64,000 nt of DNA from Alteromonas aquimaris (GTDB lineage Bacteria > Pseudomonadota > Gammaproteobacteria > Enterobacterales > Alteromonadaceae): NCBI RefSeq assembly GCF_026183695.1, contig NZ_JAPFRD010000005.1, positions 62,001 through 126,000 of the forward strand, given 5' to 3'. The position numbers and the translations under genes are program-made. Positions 1 through 8,180 of the stretch are shown here, one piece after another (within the stretch, counting starts at the first letter, position 1; the number at the start of each line of letters is the position of its first letter). Below the pieces are notes generated by a model. It did no database searches, had not been told where the DNA came from, and saw only the letters and a program-made list of their open reading frames with translations.

Positions 1-92
1 GGTTTATCTGGATAGAAGGATATCACCAAAAAAACAAATAAAGCGTAAGCGCTCGCACCTAATAAAATTAATTTAAAAACATTACTATTCAT
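1..92 (-). CDS. Partial CDS, N-terminus of a small membrane or exported protein
   Basis: An open frame on the minus strand starts with ATG at 92 and runs off the left edge of the window, giving about 30 residues. After a short polar start (MNSNVFK) comes a hydrophobic stretch (LILLGASAYALFVFLVI), then SFYPDK. This looks like a single N-terminal membrane segment or uncleaved signal anchor. It lies 80 bases downstream of ppnN on the same strand. The family cannot be named from so few residues, and the frame could be spurious because only the hydrophobic segment is visible. Confidence 0.45.
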   Translation of the reverse strand, partial: MNSNVFKLILLGASAYALFVFLVISFYPDK

Positions 93-171
93 CAGCGTTG
101 TCCGTTTCAGGATTAACGGAAGTTTACCTTCTTCAAAAAAATTAAACAGGGTGAAATCGTAACAAAATTCA

Positions 172-1536
172 TCAGTCACCTTGGCTAATGGTGTAGCATG
201 GCTCATATTCAGAACCAGGCAGCTTCATCCGTTGCTGAGCGACAAAGGATTGTAGCATGCTGTCAATGCGTCCCATAAGTTCAGCTTCACCAGTAAGCTT
301 AAATGGACCCTGCTGCTTTATCTGTCTTATCCCTTCGGCTTTCACATTGCCGGCAACAATGCCAGAAAACGCTTTGCGCAGCACCACAGCAAGATCAGCC
401 ACCGGTTGATCACGATGTAAGGCTAAGGCACCCATAGACTCATGGGTGGGTACAAAGGGATGCTGAAAAGCTTCGTCAATTTTTAATGACCAGTTATAGC
501 TAAACGCATCTCCCATTGCGCGACGATATTTTTCAACCCTTTCAAGTCCTTGTCTCATTGACTGGGCAACTTCCGTAGGGTTATCAATAATAATCTGATA
601 TTTACTTTGTGCTTTTTTACCCAGAGTGGCGGCCACAAAATCGTCTATGGCAGAGAAATAGGCTTCTGAGCCGGCGGGACCGGTAAGAATTACTGGAAAT
701 GGCTGCTGCGCATTGCGTTCGTTCATGAGGATACCCAGCAGATACAATAATTCCTCGGCAGTGCCTACTCCTCCAGGGAAAATTATAATACCGTGGGCGA
801 TCCTGACAAACGCTTCCAAGCGTTTTTCTATATCCGGCATAATTACAAGCTCATTCACAATAGCGTTTGGAGGCTCAGCTGCGATGATGCTGGGTTCTGA
901 TATGCCGATATAACGTCCCTGTTTATATCGTTGTTTAGCGTGACCAATAGCAGCTCCTTTCATAGGCCCTTTCATCGCACCCGGACCACACCCGGTACAA
1001 ATATTAAGTTTGCGCAATCCCATCTGATATCCCACTTCCTTGGTGTATTTATACTCATGCATCTTAATGGAGTGGCCTCCCCAGCATACTATGGTATTGA
1101 GATTGTCGTTTCCTTCCAAAGCCTGAGCATGCCGCAGCATATCAAATACCATGTCTGAGATATTAACACCGTCGATTGGCGCTGCTTTATGTAAAAAAGC
1201 ATATTTATTGCCCATGTACAGTAAATCACGTAGTACCGCGAAAAGGTGCTCGTGAACACCTCTAACTAACTTGCCGTCTACAAACGCAACTTCAGGCGGG
1301 TTAATGAGTTCAATTTTGACGCCTCGTTCCCGGCGTACCAGTTTCACATCGAAGTTATCATAGGGGGCGAAAAGTATTTCGTAGTTGTCTTCATCTACGC
1401 CACTATTGAGTACCGCCAGACAACAATTACGAAACATGTCATAAAGTGCGCTATTGGCGGTATCTTCTAATTTGGCTACTTCCACCTGGGAAAGCTGGCT
1501 CATCCACCCGACAGGGTTAAGTTGCACTTTTTTCAT
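172..1536 (-). CDS. ppnN: Pyrimidine/purine nucleotide 5'-monophosphate nucleosidase PpnN (YgdH)
   Basis: The product has 454 residues, the same length as E. coli PpnN. The family hydrolyses nucleoside 5'-monophosphates (preferring GMP and pyrimidine nucleotides) to the base and ribose 5-phosphate, and it is activated by (p)ppGpp. The Rossmann-like LOG core shows the CTGCGPGAM motif near residue 180 and the signature PGGVGTAEE at 254-262. The flanking N- and C-terminal domains are those of the long PpnN type rather than of short plant LOG proteins, and the C-terminus keeps RMKLPGS. Its ATG overlaps the stop of the upstream diguanylate cyclase gene in a TAATG junction, so the two are probably co-translated. 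Identification is very secure. Confidence 0.96.
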   Translation of the reverse strand: MKKVQLNPVGWMSQLSQVEVAKLEDTANSALYDMFRNCCLAVLNSGVDEDNYEILFAPYDNFDVKLVRRERGVKIELINPPEVAFVDGKLVRGVHEHLFAVLRDLLYMGNKYAFLHKAAPIDGVNISDMVFDMLRHAQALEGNDNLNTIVCWGGHSIKMHEYKYTKEVGYQMGLRKLNICTGCGPGAMKGPMKGAAIGHAKQRYKQGRYIGISEPSIIAAEPPNAIVNELVIMPDIEKRLEAFVRIAHGIIIFPGGVGTAEELLYLLGILMNERNAQQPFPVILTGPAGSEAYFSAIDDFVAATLGKKAQSKYQIIIDNPTEVAQSMRQGLERVEKYRRAMGDAFSYNWSLKIDEAFQHPFVPTHESMGALALHRDQPVADLAVVLRKAFSGIVAGNVKAEGIRQIKQQGPFKLTGEAELMGRIDSMLQSFVAQQRMKLPGSEYEPCYTISQGD

Positions 1537-3047
1537 TAAATAGTTTCCTGATCAATCATTACGCAATTTCTGCCTGAATGTTTGGCACGATAAAGAAGGC
1601 GGTCTGCCCGCTCAAACATAGCGGAAGGGGTTTCACCTACGCGGTAACAAGTTCCTCCAAAAGACGCAGTAAGCGATATTTTTTCTTGACGAAACTTAAG
1701 GGGAAGCTTGGATAGGGAGACTCGTATTTTCTCCAGCTTAACTTTCAACTCTTTCGTGTCGGTTTCAGGAAAGAGCAGTACAAATTCTTCGCCTCCCCAA
1801 CGTGCGATAAAATCTTTAGTCTGAAGCGATGACTTAAGGTGTTTGCCTACAATTTGTAATGTTTTATCGCCTGCCGCATGACCAAACTTATCATTGATTG
1901 ACTTAAAGTAGTCTATATCGACCACGGCAAGGGCTAATGGCGTTTTTTTATCGATGGCGAGCTGACACTCTTTTTCTACCCGCTCATCATACGCTTTTCG
2001 ATTACCAAGTTTGGTTAGCGCATCTGTCTGGGTAGACACGATTTGTTCAGCCAGCTTCTTACGATAATGCTGAGTTTGTTTTTGTAATTTGATTAATTGC
2101 CCCTGCATAGCGCTGAGCAAGGTCATCAATTCGGCTTGTTCCTTTTGCTCAGCCTCTTCTCGCTCTGACAATGTAGAAGCCATGCTGGAAAGGTACGCCT
2201 GCGCTTGTTTTTTTAGCTTTTCCAAAGACTCAGCCTGTCTAAGCTGGTCTTCAATGGAGTCCAGTTTAGCCTTGATTTCCTGATGGCTGGACTGGCGAGC
2301 AGCAAAATTAGATTGTGATCGTTCGATACTTTGGCTGACGTTTTCCTGAATGTCGCCCAATGCATTGTGTAAGCTTTGAATGACTTTACCGGACAAGCTC
2401 GCTTCAGATAAGGAATCTTGAACTACCATGCGAACAATGGCGATACAGGATTGCAACAGTTCGTCTTCAGTCATGCCTTTTTTAAGCTTGGCTCTTAGTG
2501 CCTGTAATTGCACATCCTCCGGGTTTTTACTGGTATAGGTGTCAATTAACTGACTCAATTCGTCCAAAATGGCTTTTTGCAAGGCTAAGGTCGACGTCGA
2601 GACATTGCGTGCTGCGTAAGTATCTTCGCTGTCAACATTTGATGCATATTGGAACAGTTGCAGCACTTTATTGCATAAAGACTGCAGCACGAACAAAGAT
2701 TGCACCGGTTGATTGAGAGAAATTAGGATTTGGGCACTTTCTTTGGTAAGAGCCGGTTCACTAATTAATAAGTGTTGCAGCTTTTTAACCGCCTCTTCCA
2801 ATTGCGAAAGCGTATCAGCGGTATACTTACGGACAGTAAGATCGGCTAAACGTAAAGTTTTATTTAATTTTTTCACGCTTACCGCGGCAAGCGTGAAATC
2901 GGGTCTGCCAGATAAGTGCCCGCGCAATTTTTGTAATTCTGTATCTATGTCGGGAGAAAACCCTTCATAAAATTTTGATAGACGAATTATAAATTGTGCA
3001 AGTAGTTCGCTGTGCTGCTTTAACGACTGCAAACTTTTCTCTTCCAT
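1536..3047 (-). CDS. Diguanylate cyclase with long coiled-coil N-terminus (GGDEF)
   Basis: This 503-residue protein makes the second messenger cyclic di-GMP from two GTP if active. The C-terminal GGDEF domain begins near residue 335 ([17 protein letters not shown]). Its active site is GGEEF at 418-422, a competent variant. The RxxD inhibitory site expected nine residues before the GG is not kept (QTKD), so product inhibition through the I-site is probably absent. The first 330 residues are soluble, alpha-helical and Gln/Leu/Lys-rich, with strong coiled-coil character around 225-330, and there is no transmembrane segment. The enzyme is therefore cytoplasmic. The start is ATG at 3047. The gene is translationally coupled to ppnN. 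I cannot assign an orthologue name. Confidence 0.93.
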   Translation of the reverse strand: MEEKSLQSLKQHSELLAQFIIRLSKFYEGFSPDIDTELQKLRGHLSGRPDFTLAAVSVKKLNKTLRLADLTVRKYTADTLSQLEEAVKKLQHLLISEPALTKESAQILISLNQPVQSLFVLQSLCNKVLQLFQYASNVDSEDTYAARNVSTSTLALQKAILDELSQLIDTYTSKNPEDVQLQALRAKLKKGMTEDELLQSCIAIVRMVVQDSLSEASLSGKVIQSLHNALGDIQENVSQSIERSQSNFAARQSSHQEIKAKLDSIEDQLRQAESLEKLKKQAQAYLSSMASTLSEREEAEQKEQAELMTLLSAMQGQLIKLQKQTQHYRKKLAEQIVSTQTDALTKLGNRKAYDERVEKECQLAIDKKTPLALAVVDIDYFKSINDKFGHAAGDKTLQIVGKHLKSSLQTKDFIARWGGEEFVLLFPETDTKELKVKLEKIRVSLSKLPLKFRQEKISLTASFGGTCYRVGETPSAMFERADRLLYRAKHSGRNCVMIDQETI

Positions 3048-3106
3048 TTACATCCTTTGATTATTTCGTCAACAGCTCTTTTGCTAACTTTAACGCAGAT
3101 TAGTTT

Positions 3107-3955
3107 CTATTGCCTGGCTAATCGATGATTATTGTAGGTATTTTCAAAATTCGAGCGGAAAGGGTTTATGTCTAATCCGCCCCGTCGTGTATAACGAGCA
3201 AAAACAGTTAGTTGCTTAGGTTCACAATGTTCCATTAGATCACAAAAAATTCGCTCCACGCATTGTTCGTGAAATTCATTATGCTGACGAAAACTAATTA
3301 AGTAGGCCAATAACGCTTCGTGATTTATTTTTTTGCCCGAATAACGTATTAAAATACTCGCCCAATCTGGTTGCTGCGTAATCAAACAGTTAGATTTCAA
3401 AAGGTGACTGATTAAGGTTTCACTTACCTGCTCACTGCTGGTTTGAAGTAGATTAGCATCAGGATGGTAAGTCTTTACGTTGATATCGAGATCGTCAATT
3501 AACGTGCCTTCCCACCTGGCAAATTCCAATTGTGTAAAATTACGTGGAGTAAAAATCTCTACGCGGACGGGTGCTGCAGCGCACTCGCTTAAATCTTTAC
3601 TCAGCGTCGCCCTGACATCTTCCACCGAATCGAATTCGCTTTGGTTAAAACTATTAAGATACAACTTGAACGACTTAGACTCGATAATATTGGGAGAGGT
3701 CACGGGTACGAAACAATCAAATATCGCCACTTGAGGTTTTCCTGAGGGCAGTAGCCAGGACAATTCGTAACCGGTCCAGATATCTTCTCCATGAAAGGGG
3801 AGGTTGTCGGCGCTAATCGACAATGAATCGCGATTTAATGTCCGTGGCACAGACTGCAACAGTGATGGATTGTAGATACTCTCGTATCCCACGGTCTTGC
3901 CCAGGGTTAGATGTGTGGGTAATGCAAAGGGTGCGGGTGATTGTCTGTGGCTCAT
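3107..3955 (-). CDS. queF: NADPH-dependent 7-cyano-7-deazaguanine reductase QueF (type II)
   Basis: QueF reduces preQ0 to preQ1, the nitrile-to-amine step of queuosine biosynthesis, in the cytoplasm. From the chosen ATG the product has 282 residues, the length of E. coli QueF. The QueF motif [14 protein letters not shown] is present, as is the catalytic cysteine/aspartate segment [11 protein letters not shown]. The C-terminus [13 protein letters not shown]...[13 protein letters not shown] is characteristic of the two-domain type II enzyme. An in-frame ATG at 3979 would add eight residues. I prefer 3955 because it matches the family length, though neither start has a strong ribosome binding site. 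The gene is divergent from syd. Confidence 0.95.
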   Translation of the reverse strand: MSHRQSPAPFALPTHLTLGKTVGYESIYNPSLLQSVPRTLNRDSLSISADNLPFHGEDIWTGYELSWLLPSGKPQVAIFDCFVPVTSPNIIESKSFKLYLNSFNQSEFDSVEDVRATLSKDLSECAAAPVRVEIFTPRNFTQLEFARWEGTLIDDLDINVKTYHPDANLLQTSSEQVSETLISHLLKSNCLITQQPDWASILIRYSGKKINHEALLAYLISFRQHNEFHEQCVERIFCDLMEHCEPKQLTVFARYTRRGGLDINPFRSNFENTYNNHRLARQ

Positions 3956-4068
3956 AAATTGGAAATTTTCTCTTACCATTACGTTTAAAATAGAGGTGTC
4001 CTGATGTCAGGAAACATAAAATTTGCTAGGGTTAGTTAACTAAATAATACCATGGTGAAACTAATTAT

Positions 4069-4617
4069 ATGTCAGATGACATTAAAGGTCAGTTAGAGAG
4101 ATTGATTCAGGAAACCCTTGCGATAAGTCAAAAGCGCAGTCAGCCCTTAACTATCGAGTATGATAAGCAATGGCAATCTCCGTGTTATCAGGAAGAAGCG
4201 GAGCAGGGGCAACTCGTTTCCTGGACGCCAGTGTTACAGCAAGGCGAATGCTCATTCTCTCAGCTTGAAAAGGCGCTGGAACTCACTTTGGATCCTCAAT
4301 TCTGTCGTTACTTTACGCAGTATTTCAGCGACAACCTTTCAGCGCAGGCACCTGATGGGAGGTGTGAGCTGTTACAAGTCTGGAATGTGCATGATTTTGA
4401 ACGCTTACAGGAGAACCTGATCGGACATGTACTGATGAAACGGCGGCTAAAACAACCCGTCACCCTGTTTTTTGGATTAACCGACGAAGAGGATTTTCTG
4501 TTGTCCGTCGAAAACGAAACCGGCAATGTGGTACTTGAGCCGGTAGGTAAACCTGCCACGCGGATCCTAGCTCCTTCATTGGGGGCATTTCTTTCCTCGT
4601 TGCAGGCTGCCGAGTAA
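4069..4617 (+). CDS. syd: SecY-interacting protein Syd
   Basis: This 182-residue soluble protein matches the Syd family (E. coli 181 residues), which binds cytosolic loops of SecY and is thought to check proper SecYEG assembly at the inner membrane. Recognisable Syd features are the central WTPVLQ segment, FCRYFTQYFSDNLSAQAPDG, and the C-terminal TLFFGLTDEEDFLLSVENETGNVVLEPVGK...LAPSLGAFLSSLQ. The gene is monocistronic and diverges from queF across about 110 bases. The family is clear; its physiological role rests on E. coli work. Confidence 0.94.
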   Translation: MSDDIKGQLERLIQETLAISQKRSQPLTIEYDKQWQSPCYQEEAEQGQLVSWTPVLQQGECSFSQLEKALELTLDPQFCRYFTQYFSDNLSAQAPDGRCELLQVWNVHDFERLQENLIGHVLMKRRLKQPVTLFFGLTDEEDFLLSVENETGNVVLEPVGKPATRILAPSLGAFLSSLQAAE

Positions 4618-4634
4618 AGCGTGGTGCACGTTTT

Positions 4635-4790
4635 ATCACTTCGCAGGGATTTGAGCTCACGTAGCGCGTGAGCCTTTCTAATTTTGACGAACCCATTTTG
4701 TGACGGTTTGATGGCGTCAAGTCGAACAGTATTGGAGCCGCACAAAATTTGAACAAAGCGCGCACCCAGGGAGACAGGACATCCACCTAC
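4635..4790 (+). repeat. Diverged dispersed repeat, copy A
   Basis: This stretch aligns without gaps to 41004-41159. Over the best 91 bases (4655-4745 against 41024-41114) I count 58 identities. Read in the frame that contains base 4656, it gives LT-stop-RVSLSNFDEPIL-stop, then RFDGVKSNSIGAAQ and on to a TAA at 4788-4790. Copy B gives a closely similar peptide with the second stop in the same place. Many differences fall in third codon positions, so the element looks like a decayed or recoded reading frame that occurs more than once in the genome. Its identity is unknown. Confidence 0.6.
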
Positions 4791-4902
4791 TCTGCTTAAA
4801 GTTGGCTCGTAAGTTCCTGCCATCCTGGTTTTTTTAGCTATTTTGACCTGATCAACTGAATTCCCTTATCTCTGAGCTGACCACAGACCATGCGGGTTAA
4901 TA

Positions 4903-5193
4903 TTAGGTTTTATCAGGGCCGCGTTTCTCGATTCTGGCTACAACGGCTTCAAGTTCCGCCACGCGCTTTTCAAGTTGAGCTATTCTTTCAGCAGGACTAG
5001 CCGCCACCTCTGATTTTCTCTCGCTTACCACTTCTTCCCCAGATTGAAATGCTCTCACGGCTGTGATGGCATCGGCGATACTGGTTTGAAACGGTGCCTT
5101 CGCTCTGATCATAGAAGCGGTTGGCTTAATGCCTTTTTCATTTAACTGCTTACAGATAGTAAGTAAAGAGTGGTGAATGCTAAGCTCTTGCAT
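4903..5193 (-). CDS. Small KfrA-like helix-turn-helix plus coiled-coil protein
   Basis: The product has 96 residues. Residues 1-48 (LTICKQLNEKGIKPTASMIR...) resemble the small winged-helix fold of KfrA-type N-terminal domains, in which a short helix before PTASMIR would contact DNA. Residues 66-90 form a short heptad coiled coil (AERIAQLEKRVAELEAVVAR), suggesting dimerisation. The linker is Ser/Glu/Lys-rich. A cytoplasmic DNA-binding or nucleoid-associated role is an inference from this layout; no named family is certain. Start ATG at 5193 is the only reasonable one. It stands alone between syd and the divergent lipoprotein gene. Confidence 0.75.
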   Translation of the reverse strand: MQELSIHHSLLTICKQLNEKGIKPTASMIRAKAPFQTSIADAITAVRAFQSGEEVVSERKSEVAASPAERIAQLEKRVAELEAVVARIEKRGPDKT

Positions 5194-5402
5194 TAAAAAT
5201 GGACAGTTCTTGAGTAACCCTCATTCGACTATGCAATAAGCGAAACTTTAAATCCACTATATAATGGCGAATATGACTAATATTTTATTTTCTTCACAGT
5301 TTGTTGTATCTGGTATGGCTGGTATATCTTTAAAATTCAATCAGTTAAAAGTTGGCCCTTTATTTGATTAGATAGTGGAAAATAATGACATAAGGATAGA
5401 CA

Positions 5403-5765
5403 ATGAAATTTTTCCCTCTTCTTTTAGCACTATCGGCCCCCCCCTTCCTGACAGGTTGTGTCATTTCGGTTGGTGGGGATGGAGATAGCGGTTACAGCTC
5501 AGATTGGCAAGAACGCGAATATAATAATCGAAAACATATTGCCAACCTCGAACGCGATATGGCTTACGAATCGGTCGTGCGAAGAATGGGTGTGGCAGAT
5601 TTTAACGAGCTTCATCAAAAAGAAGATGGCGTGGTTCGCGTACTCTATTACCGAACGCAACGCACCATGGATGACGGAGTGACTTCTAAAGATGAGTGCA
5701 CACCGCTCGTCTTTCGAGATGGCCGCTTAATCGGCTGGGGTGAAAAAGCCTACGCAGAAATTTAA
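5403..5765 (+). CDS. DUF3192 family lipoprotein
   Basis: This 120-residue exported protein has a signal peptide ending in a lipobox (LTGC, lipidated Cys19), so it should be anchored in the outer or inner membrane. The mature part (NRKHIANLERDMAYESVVRRMG...VRVLYYRTQRTMDDGVTSKDECTPLVFRDGRLIGWG) is typical of DUF3192, a SmpA/BamE-like small domain seen in Alteromonas, Vibrio and Shewanella; no function is established. The ribosome binding site AAGGATAG precedes the ATG. The signal-peptide coding part contains a run of eight C residues at 5437-5444. A strong intrinsic terminator follows at once. Confidence 0.88.
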   Translation: MKFFPLLLALSAPPFLTGCVISVGGDGDSGYSSDWQEREYNNRKHIANLERDMAYESVVRRMGVADFNELHQKEDGVVRVLYYRTQRTMDDGVTSKDECTPLVFRDGRLIGWGEKAYAEI

Positions 5766-5772
5766 GCTTTGA

Positions 5773-5806
5773 GAAAATCCCTCCTCTAGGAGGGATTTTC
5801 CTTTTA
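5773..5806 (+). terminator. Rho-independent terminator of the DUF3192 gene
   Basis: A near-perfect inverted repeat (AAAATCCCTCC / GGAGGGATTTT) with a four-base loop is followed by CCTTTTATTT. It starts eight bases after the stop codon. Confidence 0.88.
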
Positions 5807-6004
5807 TTTCCTTCCATTCTCGCCAACCTATCGACGTCAGTTGTGGACATTTTTTCATCACAACTCTATAGTACTTACTCTTAACATTTGTTTAACATTC
5901 AAGCTGCGGTTTTGAGGGTTCAGTCAATATCGCGGAGCAACCAAATTTTATTACGTGCGGTTATCCCTGCATGTAGCTTATTGCGAGTTTCAAAAGGAAA
6001 GCCC

Positions 6005-6652
6005 ATGTCCAATGCTGCTTTAGCCGAACTAGACGTCAACTCAATAAAAGCCATTTTTCTTTCTGCAGATGATTTAAAAGTAGCGGCATCTATTTTATAT
6101 AATGCCTATTTCGACGATCCTCTCTTTATTGATATTTTTCAGGCTGAAAAAGAAGGTTATGAAAACAGGCTTCGCTCAGCTATTCGGGAAGAACTGAATG
6201 CATTCTGGGTGGCCAAACAGCCCATGATTGGGTTATTTGACGGCACGCGCTTATTGGCGGTGGCATGCCTTACTTCGCCGGATGTGGCGTTTGGGGCGGG
6301 ACGTTACTGGCATTGGCGATTAAAAATGTTACTTACAGCAGGTTTATTTGGAACTCGTCAAATGATTGAAAAAGAGGAAAGAGTACGCAGTAAAATGCCG
6401 GCTGAGCATTTCCACATGTTGTCCTTTATTGCTGTTCATCCCGATCATCAGCATCATGGGTTAGGGCATCTCTTAATGGGGGCCATAGATAGTGTGTTAC
6501 ATGAGGATCCGAAAAGCGAAGGCGTCGGCGTTTATGTCACCCTTCCAAAGTGCCTCTCATTTTTCGCTGACGGACATTACGAATTCGTTGAGGATTTAGC
6601 AGTGGGTCATATCATTGGCCAGATTATGTTTCGTCGTAAGGAAAGTCAGTAA
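6005..6652 (+). CDS. GNAT family N-acetyltransferase
   Basis: From the chosen ATG the protein has 215 residues. The acetyl-CoA-binding motif A is visible as IAVHPDHQHHGLGHLLM (about 139-155), the usual V-x-P-x-x-x-x-x-G-x-G/A of GNAT enzymes. Upstream segments (MIGLFDGTRLLAVACL) form the central beta strands. The acceptor substrate is unknown. The frame is open from 5888, but ATG 6005 is preceded by AAAGGAAAG at a good distance and begins a normal GNAT N-terminus, whereas the extra 39 residues look non-native. The gene is monocistronic, and no clear terminator follows. Confidence 0.85.
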   Translation: MSNAALAELDVNSIKAIFLSADDLKVAASILYNAYFDDPLFIDIFQAEKEGYENRLRSAIREELNAFWVAKQPMIGLFDGTRLLAVACLTSPDVAFGAGRYWHWRLKMLLTAGLFGTRQMIEKEERVRSKMPAEHFHMLSFIAVHPDHQHHGLGHLLMGAIDSVLHEDPKSEGVGVYVTLPKCLSFFADGHYEFVEDLAVGHIIGQIMFRRKESQ

Positions 6653-6976
6653 TTGGTGGAAAGCGGCAAACTGCTCATACAGACTTCCATTTACGTAAAA
6701 TGTGTTGAAGCATGACTTGCGTGGAAAGGTGGACGTGCAAGAGCAAGTAACCTCATAAAAAGCGAGGATTAAATTTTCTACGATACTATTGGTATCATAT
6801 CTGCTTAATGTCACTATGTTTATGAAGGCGAGTAGCTGTTTAATTTTCTTGGCCCATCGCACGGGCTTGACGTGGCCCCTATCCCAACCCGTTTAAAATA
6901 TAAGGATCGCTTACAAAGATCCTTCCTGCGCAACCACCGGTACATTATTTACTATGAGAATGACTCAACCGTTCGA
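6653..6976. other. Intergenic stretch without a recognisable gene
   Basis: Only short frames without family resemblance occur here. A seven-base inverted repeat AAGGATC/GATCCTT lies at 6902-6924 without a following T-run. The right end leads into the control region of the CsrB-like RNA. Confidence 0.6.
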
Positions 6977-6994
6977 TGTAAGACATGTCGTACA
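6977..6994 (+). promoter_or_regulatory. GacA/UvrY-type binding box upstream of the CsrB-like RNA
   Basis: TGTAAGACATGTCGTACA matches the known GacA/UvrY palindrome TGTAAG-N6-CTTACA at 11 of the 12 defined arm positions, and the central AT is also present. It lies about 160-175 bases before the inferred RNA start, similar to the distal upstream site known for csrB in E. coli. A second, poorer half-site TGTAAG follows at 6999-7004. The match is seen directly; binding is inferred. Confidence 0.75.
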
Positions 6995-7115
6995 AAGTTG
7001 TAAGAATTTTGTATCAAATCACTGCAGCTTTCTTTATTAAAATTTATAACTGAATGATTATTAATAAAATTTAATTTTACTCGTTTGGTAAGATGAAATT
7101 TATTTAAAAAAGTAG

Positions 7116-7152
7116 GTCGCGCAAAATGTGGCAGAGACTAATATAGATAATG
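7116..7152 (+). promoter_or_regulatory. Probable promoter of the CsrB-like RNA
   Basis: A -10-like TAATAT at 7139-7144 would place the start near 7151-7153. No good -35 hexamer is seen 17 bases upstream, as expected for an activator-dependent promoter of the UvrY/GacA regulon. The RNA start would then be GTCAC, similar to the GTCGAC start of E. coli CsrB. Confidence 0.5.
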
Positions 7153-7592
7153 TCACAAGGAAACACGATGAGTCAGGAAGACAAAAGGATACTTCGGAAG
7201 GACAACTCGAGGATTGAGAATACCACGACTGGATGTCAGGTGATAGGGAGATAGAAGGAAAGGGACGGCGCAATGGACGATGCGCATAGGACACTTTCAG
7301 GGTGAAGGCGCTGCATATTGATGGGCAGTATCCTAGGGATGAAGGGAGTAGCATGGATTGCGCGGATGGACCACTTCAGGATGAAGATTGCTATTGCTGG
7401 GATGAGTAGCTAAATAATGGAATAAAGGAAAGGGACCCGCTTAAGGATGAGTGGCTCGCACAGGATTTTGTGAGATAAGAAGGAAAGGGGCGTATAGGGA
7501 TTTTAATCTGGATGATTTTAGTCGCAATGGATCGCTGAGAAGGACGCTCAAAATTCATAGAAAAAGCGGTAGTATATACTACCGCTTTTTTT
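7151..7592 (+). ncRNA. csrB: CsrB/RsmB-family small RNA, CsrA-sequestering
   Basis: This region has no credible protein frame, but I count 29 GGA triplets in about 440 bases, where roughly 7 would be expected by chance. Many occur as AGGA, AAGGA, AGGGA, CAGGAT and ATGGA, the core motifs that CsrA binds in hairpin loops. Several are flanked by short complementary arms (for example CACTTCAGGATGAAG around 7372). The transcript ends in a perfect intrinsic terminator at 7561-7592. In related bacteria CsrB/CsrC RNAs titrate CsrA and so release mRNAs for biofilm, motility and carbon storage from repression. The upstream GacA box supports control by the BarA/UvrY pair. The exact 5' end is inferred. 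A 5'-3' reading on the other strand gives only a low-complexity Ser/Pro frame, an artefact of the repeats. Confidence 0.9.
7561..7592 (+). terminator. Intrinsic terminator of the CsrB-like RNA
   Basis: AGCGGTAGTA / TACTACCGCT forms a perfect ten-base stem. It is flanked by AAAA on the left and a run of seven T on the right, so it could also work weakly in the opposite direction. Confidence 0.93.
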
Positions 7593-7599
7593 ATTTATT

Positions 7600-7641
7600 G
7601 TGTCCCGTCCTATAAACGCTCAACCTGTTTTAGGACGACAC
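7600..7641. repeat. Inverted repeat just after the CsrB-like terminator
   Basis: CGTCCTA (7606-7612) pairs with TAGGACG (7631-7637), and the outer GTGT pairs with ACAC (7638-7641), leaving a two-base bulge. No U-tract follows. The remaining bases up to 7874 hold nothing I recognise. Confidence 0.55.
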
Positions 7642-7874
7642 ATTGAGTAATGCACTATTGTGTCCCTGCGCAAACTGCTTATTTGGCATTTATATTACAC
7701 GTTACCCCTGCAGGTCTAATGGCAGTGCCACAGATAGCAATCCGCTCTGACAAAATACATTGCTTTTCCAGCCAGTCACACTAGAACTCGTTAGTGTGTA
7801 CTGCGCAACGATGCATCTCATTTTCACTATTTAGCGGATGGTTGAAGCGCGTAGCCGCAAAAAATGCATGAGTT

Positions 7875-8180
7875 TTAATTCATCCGGTGAGCTGGAGTAT
7901 ACGTACTCACTACTCGCTTACCGACCATTTCAATAGAACCTGTGTAACGGTCATCGCCGGTCCCGGAAAACTCAAACTCAAATTCGCTATACCAATCCAA
8001 TGGACCAGACTTTGTTGAAATTCGTGTTCTTCTTCGGGAGAGCGAGAGCAGCTGTAATTGATTTTTCTTGCAATAATAAGAGACATACGCGTAGGCAGCT
8101 TCAGAAATACTGCGAATGCGCCAGAACTGAAAGGCTACAAATACAATAATTAATAGTAAGATTAATTCACTTAAACTCAT
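7875..8180 (-). CDS. DUF3301 family membrane protein
   Basis: The protein has 101 residues. An N-terminal transmembrane segment (LSELILLLIIVFVAFQFW) is followed by RIRSISEAAYAYVSYYCKKNQLQLLSL, then a basic cluster and an FEFEFSGTGDDRYTG beta segment, the pattern of DUF3301. The function is unknown. It should sit in the inner membrane with its C-terminal domain on one face. Its ATG overlaps the end of the DUF3549 gene by four bases, a pairing I know from other marine gammaproteobacteria, so the two are probably one operon. Confidence 0.88.
   Translation of the reverse strand: MSLSELILLLIIVFVAFQFWRIRSISEAAYAYVSYYCKKNQLQLLSLSRRRTRISTKSGPLDWYSEFEFEFSGTGDDRYTGSIEMVGKRVVSTYTPAHRMN

Noticed and set aside
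4308-4823. Minus-strand frame of 171 codons opposite syd
   Set aside because: It overlaps the well-supported syd gene and the repeat on the opposite strand; no recognisable protein features.
7100-7354. Minus-strand frame of 84 codons, rich in Ser, Pro and Cys
   Set aside because: It lies wholly within and antisense to the CsrB-like RNA and its composition simply reflects the repeated GGA motifs.
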